From NCBI RefSeq assembly GCF_037300705.1, contig NZ_CP147776.1, positions 682,001 through 746,000 on the forward strand: DNA of 64,000 nucleotides, read 5' to 3'. The notes beneath the pieces are model-generated. The model made no database searches, was not told the origin of the DNA, and was given only the letters and a program-made list of their open reading frames with translations. Source of the stretch: Massilia sp. W12 (GTDB lineage: Bacteria; Pseudomonadota; Gammaproteobacteria; Burkholderiales; Burkholderiaceae_D). How positions within the stretch are numbered: the first letter of the stretch is position 1; every line of letters starts with the position of its first letter. Positions 43,538 to 51,206 of this stretch are shown here, piece after piece. Both the position numbers and the translations under genes were made by a program.

Positions 43538-45124
43538 TTATCCTCTCACAATGCCGCGCTCACCATCTGCAGTGATAAACGCGGCCAATTGATACAGCGC
43601 AGAATCAGCGCGCCGCACATCTTCCAGCGCCAGATATTCGGTGCGGCAGGCAGACGGGCTGATATGTTGCAACATAAAGCCGCGCACATCGCTGCGGCCA
43701 AAGCGGGTATGCGGATTATCCGCCAGATAACGATCAGTGCGGCTTTGCGCGCGCGAAGGGGAGGTGACAGAACTGCCGCAAAACTCGGTGGCCAGCACCG
43801 GATTCGCCGCGCTCACCGGGCGGTTGAAATCGGCCACCAGATTGGAGGCGTAAAAAGTGTGCACATCGCCCGACATCACCAGCGGATTGCGCACCTGGCG
43901 CAAGTGCTGCAAGAGTTGCTGACGCGCCGCCGGATAACCATCCCAGCCGTCTGTCCAATAGCGCCCGCCCGCCGCATCTTTCACCGGCAGCTGGCTGTTG
44001 CGCGCCATAATGGTTTGCTGCAGCAGCAGATTCCAGCGCGCCGGGCTGTTCTGCAGACTCTTTTGCAGCCACGCTTCCTGCTGCCGGCCCAACATGCTGC
44101 GGCGCGCATCGTGCAGGGCGCGGCAAGCCGGGGTGACCGAAGTTGAGCCGCCCTGGCCTGGCTTCAAACAAGCCTGGCCGTCGCGGTATTGCCGGTTGTC
44201 CAGCAAATACAAGCGCGCCAGACGTCCCCAATCCAGGCTTTGATACAGTTGAAAGCTGGCAAAAGATGCCCCCGGCTTGATCTGCGCGCGCAGCGGCAAA
44301 TGTTCGTAATACGCCTGGTAAGCGGCAGCGCGGCGCGCGGCGAATTGCGGATCAAGCCGCTCATCCACCAGATTCGCGTAATCATTCGCCACCTCGTGAT
44401 CATCCCAGGTCAAGACCCAGGGCGCGGCATGGTGAGCGGCTTGCAAATCCGGGTCAGATTTGTATTGCGCATAGCGGGCACGGTATTGTTCCAGCGTAAA
44501 ACTCTCATCCACCCGCGCTGCGCTGGCCGGATGCGTCAGACTGTACGGCCCCCATTCGTAGATATAGTCGCCCAGAAACGCCACCAGATCCGGGGCGCTG
44601 GCGGCAATCTGCCGATGTGCGCCAAAGGCGCCGAATTCCCAATGCTGGCAAGAGGCCAGCGCCAGCTTGCATTGCGCCGGCAATTCATGCGCGGCCGGCG
44701 CGGTGCGCGTGCGCCCGGTCGGGCTGACCGCATCGCCCAGCATGAAGCGATACCAATACCAGCGCCCCGGCTGCAAGCCGCGCACATCGACGTGCACGCT
44801 GTGTCCCAACTGTGGCAAGGCGTCACAGCGGCCTGCCGCCGCAATCTGGCGGAAAGCCTGATCATGCGCCACTTCCCAGCGCAAACCAAGCGCAGCAGCG
44901 CCGCTGGCGGCGGGGTTGAAGATCTGCGGCAAGACGCGGGTCCATAAAATCACGCTGTCCGGCAGCGGGCTGCCGGACGCCACACCGAGCGAAAAAGGGT
45001 AGTCCGCCTGGCGCGCTTTATGTGCGCTGCTGACTTGTCCCGCCTGCGCGGCGCGCAGCAAGCCGGCAGGCAGCGCCAGCAAGGGCAGGCTGGCGGCAGC
45101 CTGTAAAAAATGCCGTTTATCCAT
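43538..45124 (-). CDS. phoD: PhoD-family alkaline phosphatase/phosphodiesterase
   Basis: A 528-residue metallophosphatase, probably exported and metal dependent. An N-terminal Fn3-like domain (YPFSLGVASGSPLPDSVILW to YRFMLGDAVSPTGRTRTAP) precedes the catalytic domain with LGDYIYEWGPY, TWDDHEVANDYANLVDER and VMSGDVHTFYASNLVADFN. The signal region is MDKRHFLQAAASLPLLALPAG: it has the layout of a Tat signal but KR instead of RR. It lies between the thioesterase gene (12 nt) and the KAP gene (4 nt). Confidence 0.9.
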   Translation of the reverse strand: MDKRHFLQAAASLPLLALPAGLLRAAQAGQVSSAHKARQADYPFSLGVASGSPLPDSVILWTRVLPQIFNPAASGAAALGLRWEVAHDQAFRQIAAAGRCDALPQLGHSVHVDVRGLQPGRWYWYRFMLGDAVSPTGRTRTAPAAHELPAQCKLALASCQHWEFGAFGAHRQIAASAPDLVAFLGDYIYEWGPYSLTHPASAARVDESFTLEQYRARYAQYKSDPDLQAAHHAAPWVLTWDDHEVANDYANLVDERLDPQFAARRAAAYQAYYEHLPLRAQIKPGASFASFQLYQSLDWGRLARLYLLDNRQYRDGQACLKPGQGGSTSVTPACRALHDARRSMLGRQQEAWLQKSLQNSPARWNLLLQQTIMARNSQLPVKDAAGGRYWTDGWDGYPAARQQLLQHLRQVRNPLVMSGDVHTFYASNLVADFNRPVSAANPVLATEFCGSSVTSPSRAQSRTDRYLADNPHTRFGRSDVRGFMLQHISPSACRTEYLALEDVRRADSALYQLAAFITADGERGIVRG

Positions 45125-45136
45125 TGTGCTCAGTGT

Positions 45137-45631
45137 TTATTCCTTGGCCGCATCATGCACTTTCAAATGATCCGGCAGATCCGGCGCATGGCCGTGCAAG
45201 CTTTCCAGCGGCGGCAATTTGCGCGGCTTGCGCTGTTCGTCTGTGGCCACATAGGTCAGCGTGGCCTCGGTGACTTTGACGCAATCCGCCTGCAGCCGGT
45301 TGCGCTCGGCAAACACTTCCACATACACCGTAATCGAGGTATTTCCGACTTTCACGATTTCGGCATAAAAAGACAGCAAATCGCCGATGAAACTGGGATA
45401 TTTGAAGAGAAAGGAATTCACCGCAATCGTCACCACGCGGCCATTGGCGCGCCGCGTCGCCGCCAGCGCGCCGGCGATATCGACCTGGGCCATAATCCAG
45501 CCGCCAAACACGTCGCCATGCACATTCGCATCCGCCGGCATCGGCACCACGCGCAATTCCGGGATGCGTCCCGGCGGCAGACCTCTGACCGGCCCCGGCG
45601 CCACTGCGCCATGCTGTTTGTCCTGTTCCAT
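45137..45631 (-). CDS. Acyl-CoA thioesterase, hotdog fold (YciA-like)
   Basis: A 164-residue hotdog thioesterase that hydrolyses acyl-CoA. The motif VHGDVFGGWIMAQVDIAGAL carries the catalytic-site Asp/Gly-Trp region of YciA/BACH-type enzymes, followed by VVTIAVNSFLFKYPSFIGD. The ATG at 45631 is preceded by GGGGA; an upstream in-frame start would overlap the divergent ABC gene region. First gene of the operon with phoD and the KAP gene. Confidence 0.88.
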   Translation of the reverse strand: MEQDKQHGAVAPGPVRGLPPGRIPELRVVPMPADANVHGDVFGGWIMAQVDIAGALAATRRANGRVVTIAVNSFLFKYPSFIGDLLSFYAEIVKVGNTSITVYVEVFAERNRLQADCVKVTEATLTYVATDEQRKPRKLPPLESLHGHAPDLPDHLKVHDAAKE

Positions 45632-45702
45632 ATATTCCCCGTTAGCGAAAGCGTGCGATACTTGCTGCATTGGAACATAAAACCGCACAATCCGCCAAAA
45701 CT

Positions 45703-47523
45703 ATGCGCCGCCACGCCTCTTCGTCCTCAACGCCCCTGCCTGCTGCGCCATCTGCTGATCCGCGCAATGATTGGGCCACCATCAAAACCCTGATGCCCTG
45801 GTTGTGGGTGTACAAATGGCGCGTCATGCTGGCCATGCTGTTTTTATTTGCCGCCAAGGTGGCGGTGGTCGGCGTGCCGCTGGTGTTAAAGGAAATGATT
45901 GATGCGCTGCAGGAATCCGGCGCGCGCGGCATGGTCTTATTGCCGGTCGGCATCCTGCTTACCTATGGCGCGCTGCGCTTGTCCACCACCATCTTCACCG
46001 AGCTGCGCGAATGGATGTTCGCCCGCGTCACCCAGCGTGCGGTGCGCAATATCACACTCTCGATTTTCCAGCACATGCACAGCCTCTCGCTGCGCTTTCA
46101 CTTAAACCGTCAAACAGGGGGCTTGACGCGCGACATCGAGCGCGGCACGCGCGCGATTTCCTCCCTGATTTCCTACACCCTGTTCAATATCTTGCCGACG
46201 CTGGTGGAAATCAGCCTGGTGCTGGGCTATCTGGCCTTGAATTACGACATCTGGTTCAGCCTGATCACCGGCGGCGCGCTGCTGCTGTACATCACCTTCA
46301 CGGTGCTGGTGACAGACTGGCGCACGCAATTCCGCCGCAATATGAATGAACTCGACTCACGCGCCAACACGCGCGCAATCGACGCCCTGATCAATTATGA
46401 AACAGTGAAATATTTCGGCAATGAAGCCTGGGAAGCCAAACGCTACGACGCCGGCTTGCAACAATATGAAGCGGCGGCCTTGAAGTCGCAATCCTCTCTG
46501 TCCCTCTTAAACAGCGGTCAATCGCTGATCATCGCTATCGCCCTGACCCTGATTCTGTGGCGCGCCGCGCTCGGCGTGCAGCAGGGCAGCATGACCCTGG
46601 GCGATCTGGTGGCGGTGAACGCATTCATGCTGCAACTGTATATGCCGCTCAACTTCCTCGGCGTGATTTACCGCGAAATCAAGCAAAGCCTGGCGGATAT
46701 GGAAAAACTGTTTGCCCTCTGGCGCGAGGGACGTGAAGTGGCGGACGCGGAAAACGCGCCGGCGCTGCATTTGCATGGCGCCCACATCCGCTTTGAACAT
46801 GTGGATTTCAGCTATGAAAGCAAGCGCCAGATCCTGTTTGATGTCGATTTCAGCATCGCTCCCGGCACGACCACCGCCGTTGTGGGCAGCAGCGGCTCCG
46901 GCAAATCGACCCTGGCGCGTCTGCTGTTCCGCTTTTACGACGTGGGCGCGGGACGCATCTCGATTGATGGCCAGGATCTGCGCAGCGTGACCCAGGCCAG
47001 CTTGCGCGCCGCGATTGGCATCGTGCCGCAAGACACAGTGCTGTTCAATGACAGCATCCGCTACAACATCGGCTATGGCAGGCCGGACGCCGGCCAGGAT
47101 GAAATCGAAGCCGCCGCGCGCGCCGCCGCCATTCACGATTTCATCCAGAGCCTGCCGGACGGCTATGACACCGTGGTGGGCGAACGCGGCTTAAAACTCT
47201 CCGGCGGCGAAAAACAGCGTGTGGCGATTGCGCGCACCTTGCTGAAAAATCCGGCGATTTTGATATTGGACGAAGCCACTTCAGCGCTCGATTCCAAATC
47301 CGAGCAGGCGATTCAAAGCGAATTACGCGAAATCGCCAAAAACCGCAGCAGCCTGGTGATCGCGCACCGCCTCTCCACCATTGTCGATGCCGATCAAATC
47401 CTGGTGATGGAGCATGGCCGCATCGTCGAGCGCGGCGCGCATGCCGAACTGCTGGCGGCAGGCGGCGTGTATGCGCAAATGTGGGCCAGACAACAAGCCC
47501 CGCTGGAAGATGTTGCTGCGTGA
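45703..47523 (+). CDS. Atm1-type ABC exporter (fused membrane and ATPase domains)
   Basis: A 606-residue half-transporter. Six helices span about 40-330 (MLAMLFLFAAKVAVVGVPLV, LVEISLVLGYLALNYDIWF), with the Atm1 signature region ETVKYFGNEAWEAKRYD. ATPase: Walker A VGSSGSGKST, Q loop VPQDTVLFND, signature LSGGEKQR, Walker B LILDEATSALDS. The family exports glutathione-linked iron-sulfur or heavy-metal conjugates in mitochondria and alpha/beta-proteobacteria. An in-frame TTG at 45670 is an alternative start; neither has a good ribosome site. Divergent from the thioesterase. Confidence 0.88.
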   Translation: MRRHASSSSTPLPAAPSADPRNDWATIKTLMPWLWVYKWRVMLAMLFLFAAKVAVVGVPLVLKEMIDALQESGARGMVLLPVGILLTYGALRLSTTIFTELREWMFARVTQRAVRNITLSIFQHMHSLSLRFHLNRQTGGLTRDIERGTRAISSLISYTLFNILPTLVEISLVLGYLALNYDIWFSLITGGALLLYITFTVLVTDWRTQFRRNMNELDSRANTRAIDALINYETVKYFGNEAWEAKRYDAGLQQYEAAALKSQSSLSLLNSGQSLIIAIALTLILWRAALGVQQGSMTLGDLVAVNAFMLQLYMPLNFLGVIYREIKQSLADMEKLFALWREGREVADAENAPALHLHGAHIRFEHVDFSYESKRQILFDVDFSIAPGTTTAVVGSSGSGKSTLARLLFRFYDVGAGRISIDGQDLRSVTQASLRAAIGIVPQDTVLFNDSIRYNIGYGRPDAGQDEIEAAARAAAIHDFIQSLPDGYDTVVGERGLKLSGGEKQRVAIARTLLKNPAILILDEATSALDSKSEQAIQSELREIAKNRSSLVIAHRLSTIVDADQILVMEHGRIVERGAHAELLAAGGVYAQMWARQQAPLEDVAA

Positions 47524-47636
47524 AGCTTTGCATATGGGCAAGTATTTTCCCGTAGTGCGCGCAAAATCGGCAGGCAAAGTGCTACACTGCGCAGCGACGG
47601 CAGCCTAGCCGATCGTTTGCCAATACAGGAGAAAAC

Positions 47637-48593
47637 ATGAAACTATCCACTGCGATTGCCATTCTGTGCGGGAGCGCTCTGTTGAGCGGCCATGCAGCAG
47701 TCAGCGCCCAAGAATTGACCGGCACCTTGAAAAAGATCAAAGAGTCCGGCACCATCACCCTGGGTGTGCGTGATTCTTCGATTCCGTTTTCTTATCTTGA
47801 CGATAAGCAATCCTACCAAGGCTATTCGATCGACCTGTGCATGAAGGCGGTGAAAGCGGTGCAGCGTCACCTCGGCATGAGCGAATTGAAAACCGTGCTC
47901 AACCCTGTCACTTCGGCCACCCGTATTCCGCTGATGGCGAACGGCACGATTGATCTGGAATGCGGTTCCACCACCAATAATCTGGAGCGTCAAAAGCAAG
48001 TCTCGTTTGCGCCCACCATGTTTGTCACCGCCACCCGTTTGCTGGCGAAAAAATCCTCCAACATCCGCAGCTTGGCGGATTTGAAGGGTAAAAACGTGGT
48101 GTCCACCGCCGGCACAGCGAATCTGAAGCAGATCACCATCATGAACGGCGAGCAAAACCTGGGCATGAACATCCTGATCGCGAAAGACCATGCTGAATCT
48201 TTCCTGATGGTGGAAACCGGGCGTGCGGTGGCGTTTGCCATGGACGACATCCTGCTGGCCGGCTTAGCCGCCAACTCGAAGAACCCGAATGATTATGAAA
48301 TCACCAAAGAAGCGCTGTCGGTGGAACCCTACGGCATCATGATGCGGCGCGATGACGCCGCCTTCAAAAAGGTGGTGGATACCGCGATTGCGAACGTATA
48401 TACCTCGGGTGACATCAATGCGATTTACACCAAATGGTTCCAAAGCCCGATTCCGCCGCGCGGCGTGAATCTGAAATTCGCGATGCCTGAGCAAATGCGC
48501 GCCGTGTTCGCCAAACCGACCGACTCCGGCGACCCTGCAGCCTATGCCGTGGTGCCGGAAGCGCAAAAAAATCTGGGCAAGAAAAAGAAATAA
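47637..48593 (+). CDS. Periplasmic amino-acid-binding protein of an ABC importer (GltI-like)
   Basis: A 318-residue solute-binding protein. Signal peptide of about 24 residues ending HAAVSAQ, then the family 3 fold: ITLGVRDSSIPFSYLDDK, GYSIDLCMKAV, IDLECGSTTNNLERQKQVSF and YGIMMRRDDAAFK. This resembles glutamate/aspartate-binding GltI. The permease and ATPase genes are not adjacent, so it is an orphan here. Ends in KKKK. Followed by an intrinsic terminator. Confidence 0.9.
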   Translation: MKLSTAIAILCGSALLSGHAAVSAQELTGTLKKIKESGTITLGVRDSSIPFSYLDDKQSYQGYSIDLCMKAVKAVQRHLGMSELKTVLNPVTSATRIPLMANGTIDLECGSTTNNLERQKQVSFAPTMFVTATRLLAKKSSNIRSLADLKGKNVVSTAGTANLKQITIMNGEQNLGMNILIAKDHAESFLMVETGRAVAFAMDDILLAGLAANSKNPNDYEITKEALSVEPYGIMMRRDDAAFKKVVDTAIANVYTSGDINAIYTKWFQSPIPPRGVNLKFAMPEQMRAVFAKPTDSGDPAAYAVVPEAQKNLGKKKK

Positions 48594-48612
48594 TCTGCTT
48601 GCGCAAATAGGC

Positions 48613-48638
48613 AACGGGGGCTGCGGCCCCCGTTTTTT
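48613..48638 (+). terminator. Rho-independent terminator after the binding-protein gene
   Basis: AACGGGGGC (48613-48621) pairs with GCCCCCGTT (48626-48634) around TGCG, ending in T6. Confidence 0.95.
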
Positions 48639-48709
48639 ATGGGTAAGCGGGAGCCGGGATCACAATGCCTTGTGAGGCGGGTGGCATCGCGCTTGACTCG
48701 CATCCCTGC

Positions 48710-48750
48710 CAAAAAACAAACCCCGCCTTTGTCAAAAAGCGGGGTTTGTT
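48710..48750 (-). terminator. Terminator downstream of the ThDP enzyme
   Basis: A perfect 12-bp stem, AACAAACCCCGC (48715-48726) with GCGGGGTTTGTT (48739-48750), loop 12 nt. On the minus strand it is followed by a T run (A run 48711-48716), so it ends the minus-strand gene. Confidence 0.9.
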
Positions 48751-48800
48751 ATCTCACAGCCAGCGCCTGCCTGCCGCGCTGGCCGCATTTTGCTGACGCA

Positions 48801-50501
48801 TCAGCTCTTGGCCTTGGCTTGCTGCGCGTTGTTGCGGATGGTTTCCAGTGTGGCGTTGGGGGTGATCAAATTGCCGTCGTAGCGCAATTCAATGATGGCC
48901 GGCAGGCTGTGTTCGCGCGTGAAGGCGAGGGCGCGCGCTAAGGCCGGGCCGAATTCGCCGGTCGTGTTGACGATTTCCCCTTGGGCGCCATAAGCGCGCG
49001 CCAGGGCGGCGAAATCCGGGTTTTTCAGCGTGGTGCCGCTCACCCGGCCCGGATAGTCGCGCTCTTGATGCATGCGGATGGTGCCATACATCTCATTATT
49101 GAAGACCAGGATGATGACGCCGGCGCCGTATTGCACGGCAGTCGCCAATTCCTGACCATTCATCAAATAATCGCCATCGCCGGCAAATGTCAGCACAGTG
49201 CGTTGCGGCTGGCAAATCTTGGCGGCGATCCCGGCGGGCACGCCATAGCCCATTGCGCCATTGGTCGGGGCCAGCTGCGTGCGCTTGCCGCCATACGGGA
49301 AGAAGCGGTGCGCCCAGGATGCATAATTGCCGGCGCCATTGGTGATGATGGTGTCGCGCGGGCATTGCGCAATCACTTCTTGCACCACTTGCCACAGATC
49401 AAGCGGCGCTTCATTGCTGGCGAATACCGGCGGACGCGCCTGCCAGGCGGCCAGTTCGGCCTTGGCTTGCGCCAGTTGCTCACGCCAGGCCGGCTGATCC
49501 AGCGGAGCCATTTGCGCCAGGGCTTGCGCCATGCTTTCCATGCCGGCGCAAATCATCAACTCGGCCTGATATACGCTGCCCAGCTCATCCGGGTCGGGAT
49601 GCACATGGATCAGAGTTTGGCTCGGGGTGGGCGCTTGCAGCAAGGTGTAGCCGCTGGTGGTCATTTCCCCCAGGCGCGCGCCCAGCACCAGCAAGACATC
49701 GGCGTTTTTCACGCGCGCGGCAAGTTTGGGGTTGATGCCGATGCCGACATCGCCGATGTAGTTCGGGTGATGGTTGTCCAGCAAATCCTGAAAGCGGAAG
49801 GCGCATGCGGTCGGCAGGCCGTTGCGTTCGGCAAAGCTGGCGATATTTGCGCAGGCTTCGTTATGCCAGCCCGGGCCGCCTAACAGCAGCAGGGGATTTT
49901 TCGCTTGCGCAAGCAGCTTGCGCACGGCGTCGATTTGTTGCGGCGCGGCTTGCGGCTGGGTCGGGCGCGCCGGCTTGCTGTCGGCCACGTCGGCGCGTGT
50001 GATCAGCATGTCTTCCGGCAAGGCCAACACCACCGGGCCGGGGCGGCCGCTGCAGGCGACCTGGAAGGCGCGCGCCAGATATTCGGGGATGCGCTCGGCG
50101 CGGTCGATTTGCGCCACCCATTTCGCCATTTGCCCGAACATGCGGCGGTAGTCGATTTCCTGGAAGGCTTCGCGGTCGATGAAGTCATTGCCGACCTGAC
50201 CGATGAATAAAATCATCGGCGTCGAGTCTTGAAACGCGGTGTGCACGCCGATTGAGGCATTGGTTGCGCCGGGGCCGCGCGTGACAAAACAAATGCCGGG
50301 TTTGCCGCTCAATTTGCCATAGGCTTCGGCCATGAATGCCGCACCGCCTTCCTGGCGGTTGATGATGAAACGGATATTCGAGTCATGCAGCGCATCCAGC
50401 ACATCCAGATAGCTTTCGCCGGGTACGCCAAAGGCGATTTCAACGCCATGTACTGCCAGTGCATCGACCAGGATCTGGCCGCCAGTTCGGGAGGTAGTCA
50501 T
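48801..50501 (-). CDS. Thiamine-diphosphate-dependent enzyme, acetolactate-synthase-like
   Basis: A 566-residue three-domain ThDP enzyme. Catalytic Glu51 lies in IINRQEGGAAFMAEAYGK; the middle domain has LLLLGGPGWHNEA and LVLGARLGEMTTSGY; the ThDP/Mg motif is GDGDYLMNGQELATAVQYG with NN about 27 residues after GDG. The order and length match the IlvB/benzoylformate-decarboxylase superfamily. There is no small regulatory subunit gene beside it, and the FAD-contact region of true IlvB is not clearly conserved, so the reaction (carboligation or decarboxylation) is not assigned. Monocistronic and divergent from rnpB. Confidence 0.87.
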   Translation of the reverse strand: MTTSRTGGQILVDALAVHGVEIAFGVPGESYLDVLDALHDSNIRFIINRQEGGAAFMAEAYGKLSGKPGICFVTRGPGATNASIGVHTAFQDSTPMILFIGQVGNDFIDREAFQEIDYRRMFGQMAKWVAQIDRAERIPEYLARAFQVACSGRPGPVVLALPEDMLITRADVADSKPARPTQPQAAPQQIDAVRKLLAQAKNPLLLLGGPGWHNEACANIASFAERNGLPTACAFRFQDLLDNHHPNYIGDVGIGINPKLAARVKNADVLLVLGARLGEMTTSGYTLLQAPTPSQTLIHVHPDPDELGSVYQAELMICAGMESMAQALAQMAPLDQPAWREQLAQAKAELAAWQARPPVFASNEAPLDLWQVVQEVIAQCPRDTIITNGAGNYASWAHRFFPYGGKRTQLAPTNGAMGYGVPAGIAAKICQPQRTVLTFAGDGDYLMNGQELATAVQYGAGVIILVFNNEMYGTIRMHQERDYPGRVSGTTLKNPDFAALARAYGAQGEIVNTTGEFGPALARALAFTREHSLPAIIELRYDGNLITPNATLETIRNNAQQAKAKS

Positions 50502-50606
50502 TGTGGTGTCGCGGGGGTGTTTTGCAAAAGAACGATACCGTAACAGAAAATCGGGGCAATCGCTATGCCATTTGCAGCTTTGCGCGGGTGCGTCCGGATT
50601 CCCTGC

Positions 50607-50612
50607 TACAAT
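50607..50612 (+). promoter_or_regulatory. -10 element of rnpB
   Basis: TACAAT stands about 7-10 nt before the first paired bases of the RNase P RNA. No good -35 is visible at 16-18 nt. Confidence 0.5.
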
Positions 50613-50618
50613 GCGGCC

Positions 50619-50955
50619 TGATGCAGGCCAGACAGCCGCTGGCCGGCAGATTGAAAAATCTGCCGGCGGGAGGAAGGTCCGGACTCCACAGAGCGGGGTG
50701 ACGGCTAACGACCGTCCGCTGAAAGCCTGGTTGCCAGGTATAAGGCGAGGAACAGGGCCACAGAGACGAGCGTATTCAGTTACGGTGAAACGCGGTAACC
50801 TCCACCTGGAGCAATTCCAAATAGGCACGCGTTGATGTTGCTCGCGGAGCGTGCGGGTAGGAAGCTTGAACCCGGGAGTAATTCCGGGTCTAGATGAATG
50901 GCTGTCATAGCGGGCTTGCCCGCCGTAACAGAATCCGGCCTACCGGCCTGCTTCA
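50619..50955 (+). ncRNA. rnpB: RNase P RNA, bacterial type A
   Basis: The catalytic RNA that matures tRNA 5' ends. Conserved core elements appear in order: AGACAGCCGCTGG, GGAGGAAGGTCCGGACTCC (CR I), ACAGGGCCACAGAGACGA, GGTGAAACGCGGTAACCTCC, and near the 3' end CAGAATCCGGCCTACCGG (CR V). The ends pair as helix P1: GCAGGCC near 50623 with GGCCTGC near 50945. The ends are set from P1 and may be off by a few bases. CR I has GGTCC where many bacteria have AGTCC. Confidence 0.93.
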
Positions 50956-51206
50956 ATTCCTTTCGCCCAGACCATGCGAACGATATAAAAACAACAATAA
51001 AATCCCGCGCTGATGAATGACTGCCGGTTATCGTTTCGCCATCTGCACAGAACTGCAGAAACAATCCCTCTCTATAGGAGTAAAATGAGGCGAATTGCCG
51101 GCTTGTCGCCGGAGTCGTTGTTTCAATGTGTTTGATATTGCTTTGCGGTATTGGCCTGCACAAAAATTTTGTGCACTTTTCATCTATTCCTTGGTGTTGA
51201 CGACTT
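50956..51206. other. Region between rnpB and the PAS kinase gene
   Basis: 251 nt, AT-richer than its flanks. No clear rnpB terminator with a T run is seen. A 16-codon frame (51085-51135) has AGGAG 5 nt before its ATG but no other support. A small GCCGGC/GCCGG hairpin lies at about 51097-51112. Confidence 0.4.

Noticed and set aside
51085-51135. 16-codon frame with AGGAG after rnpB.
   Set aside because: It is short, has no conservation evidence, and lies in AT-rich spacer where such sites occur by chance; kept only as a note in the spacer entry.
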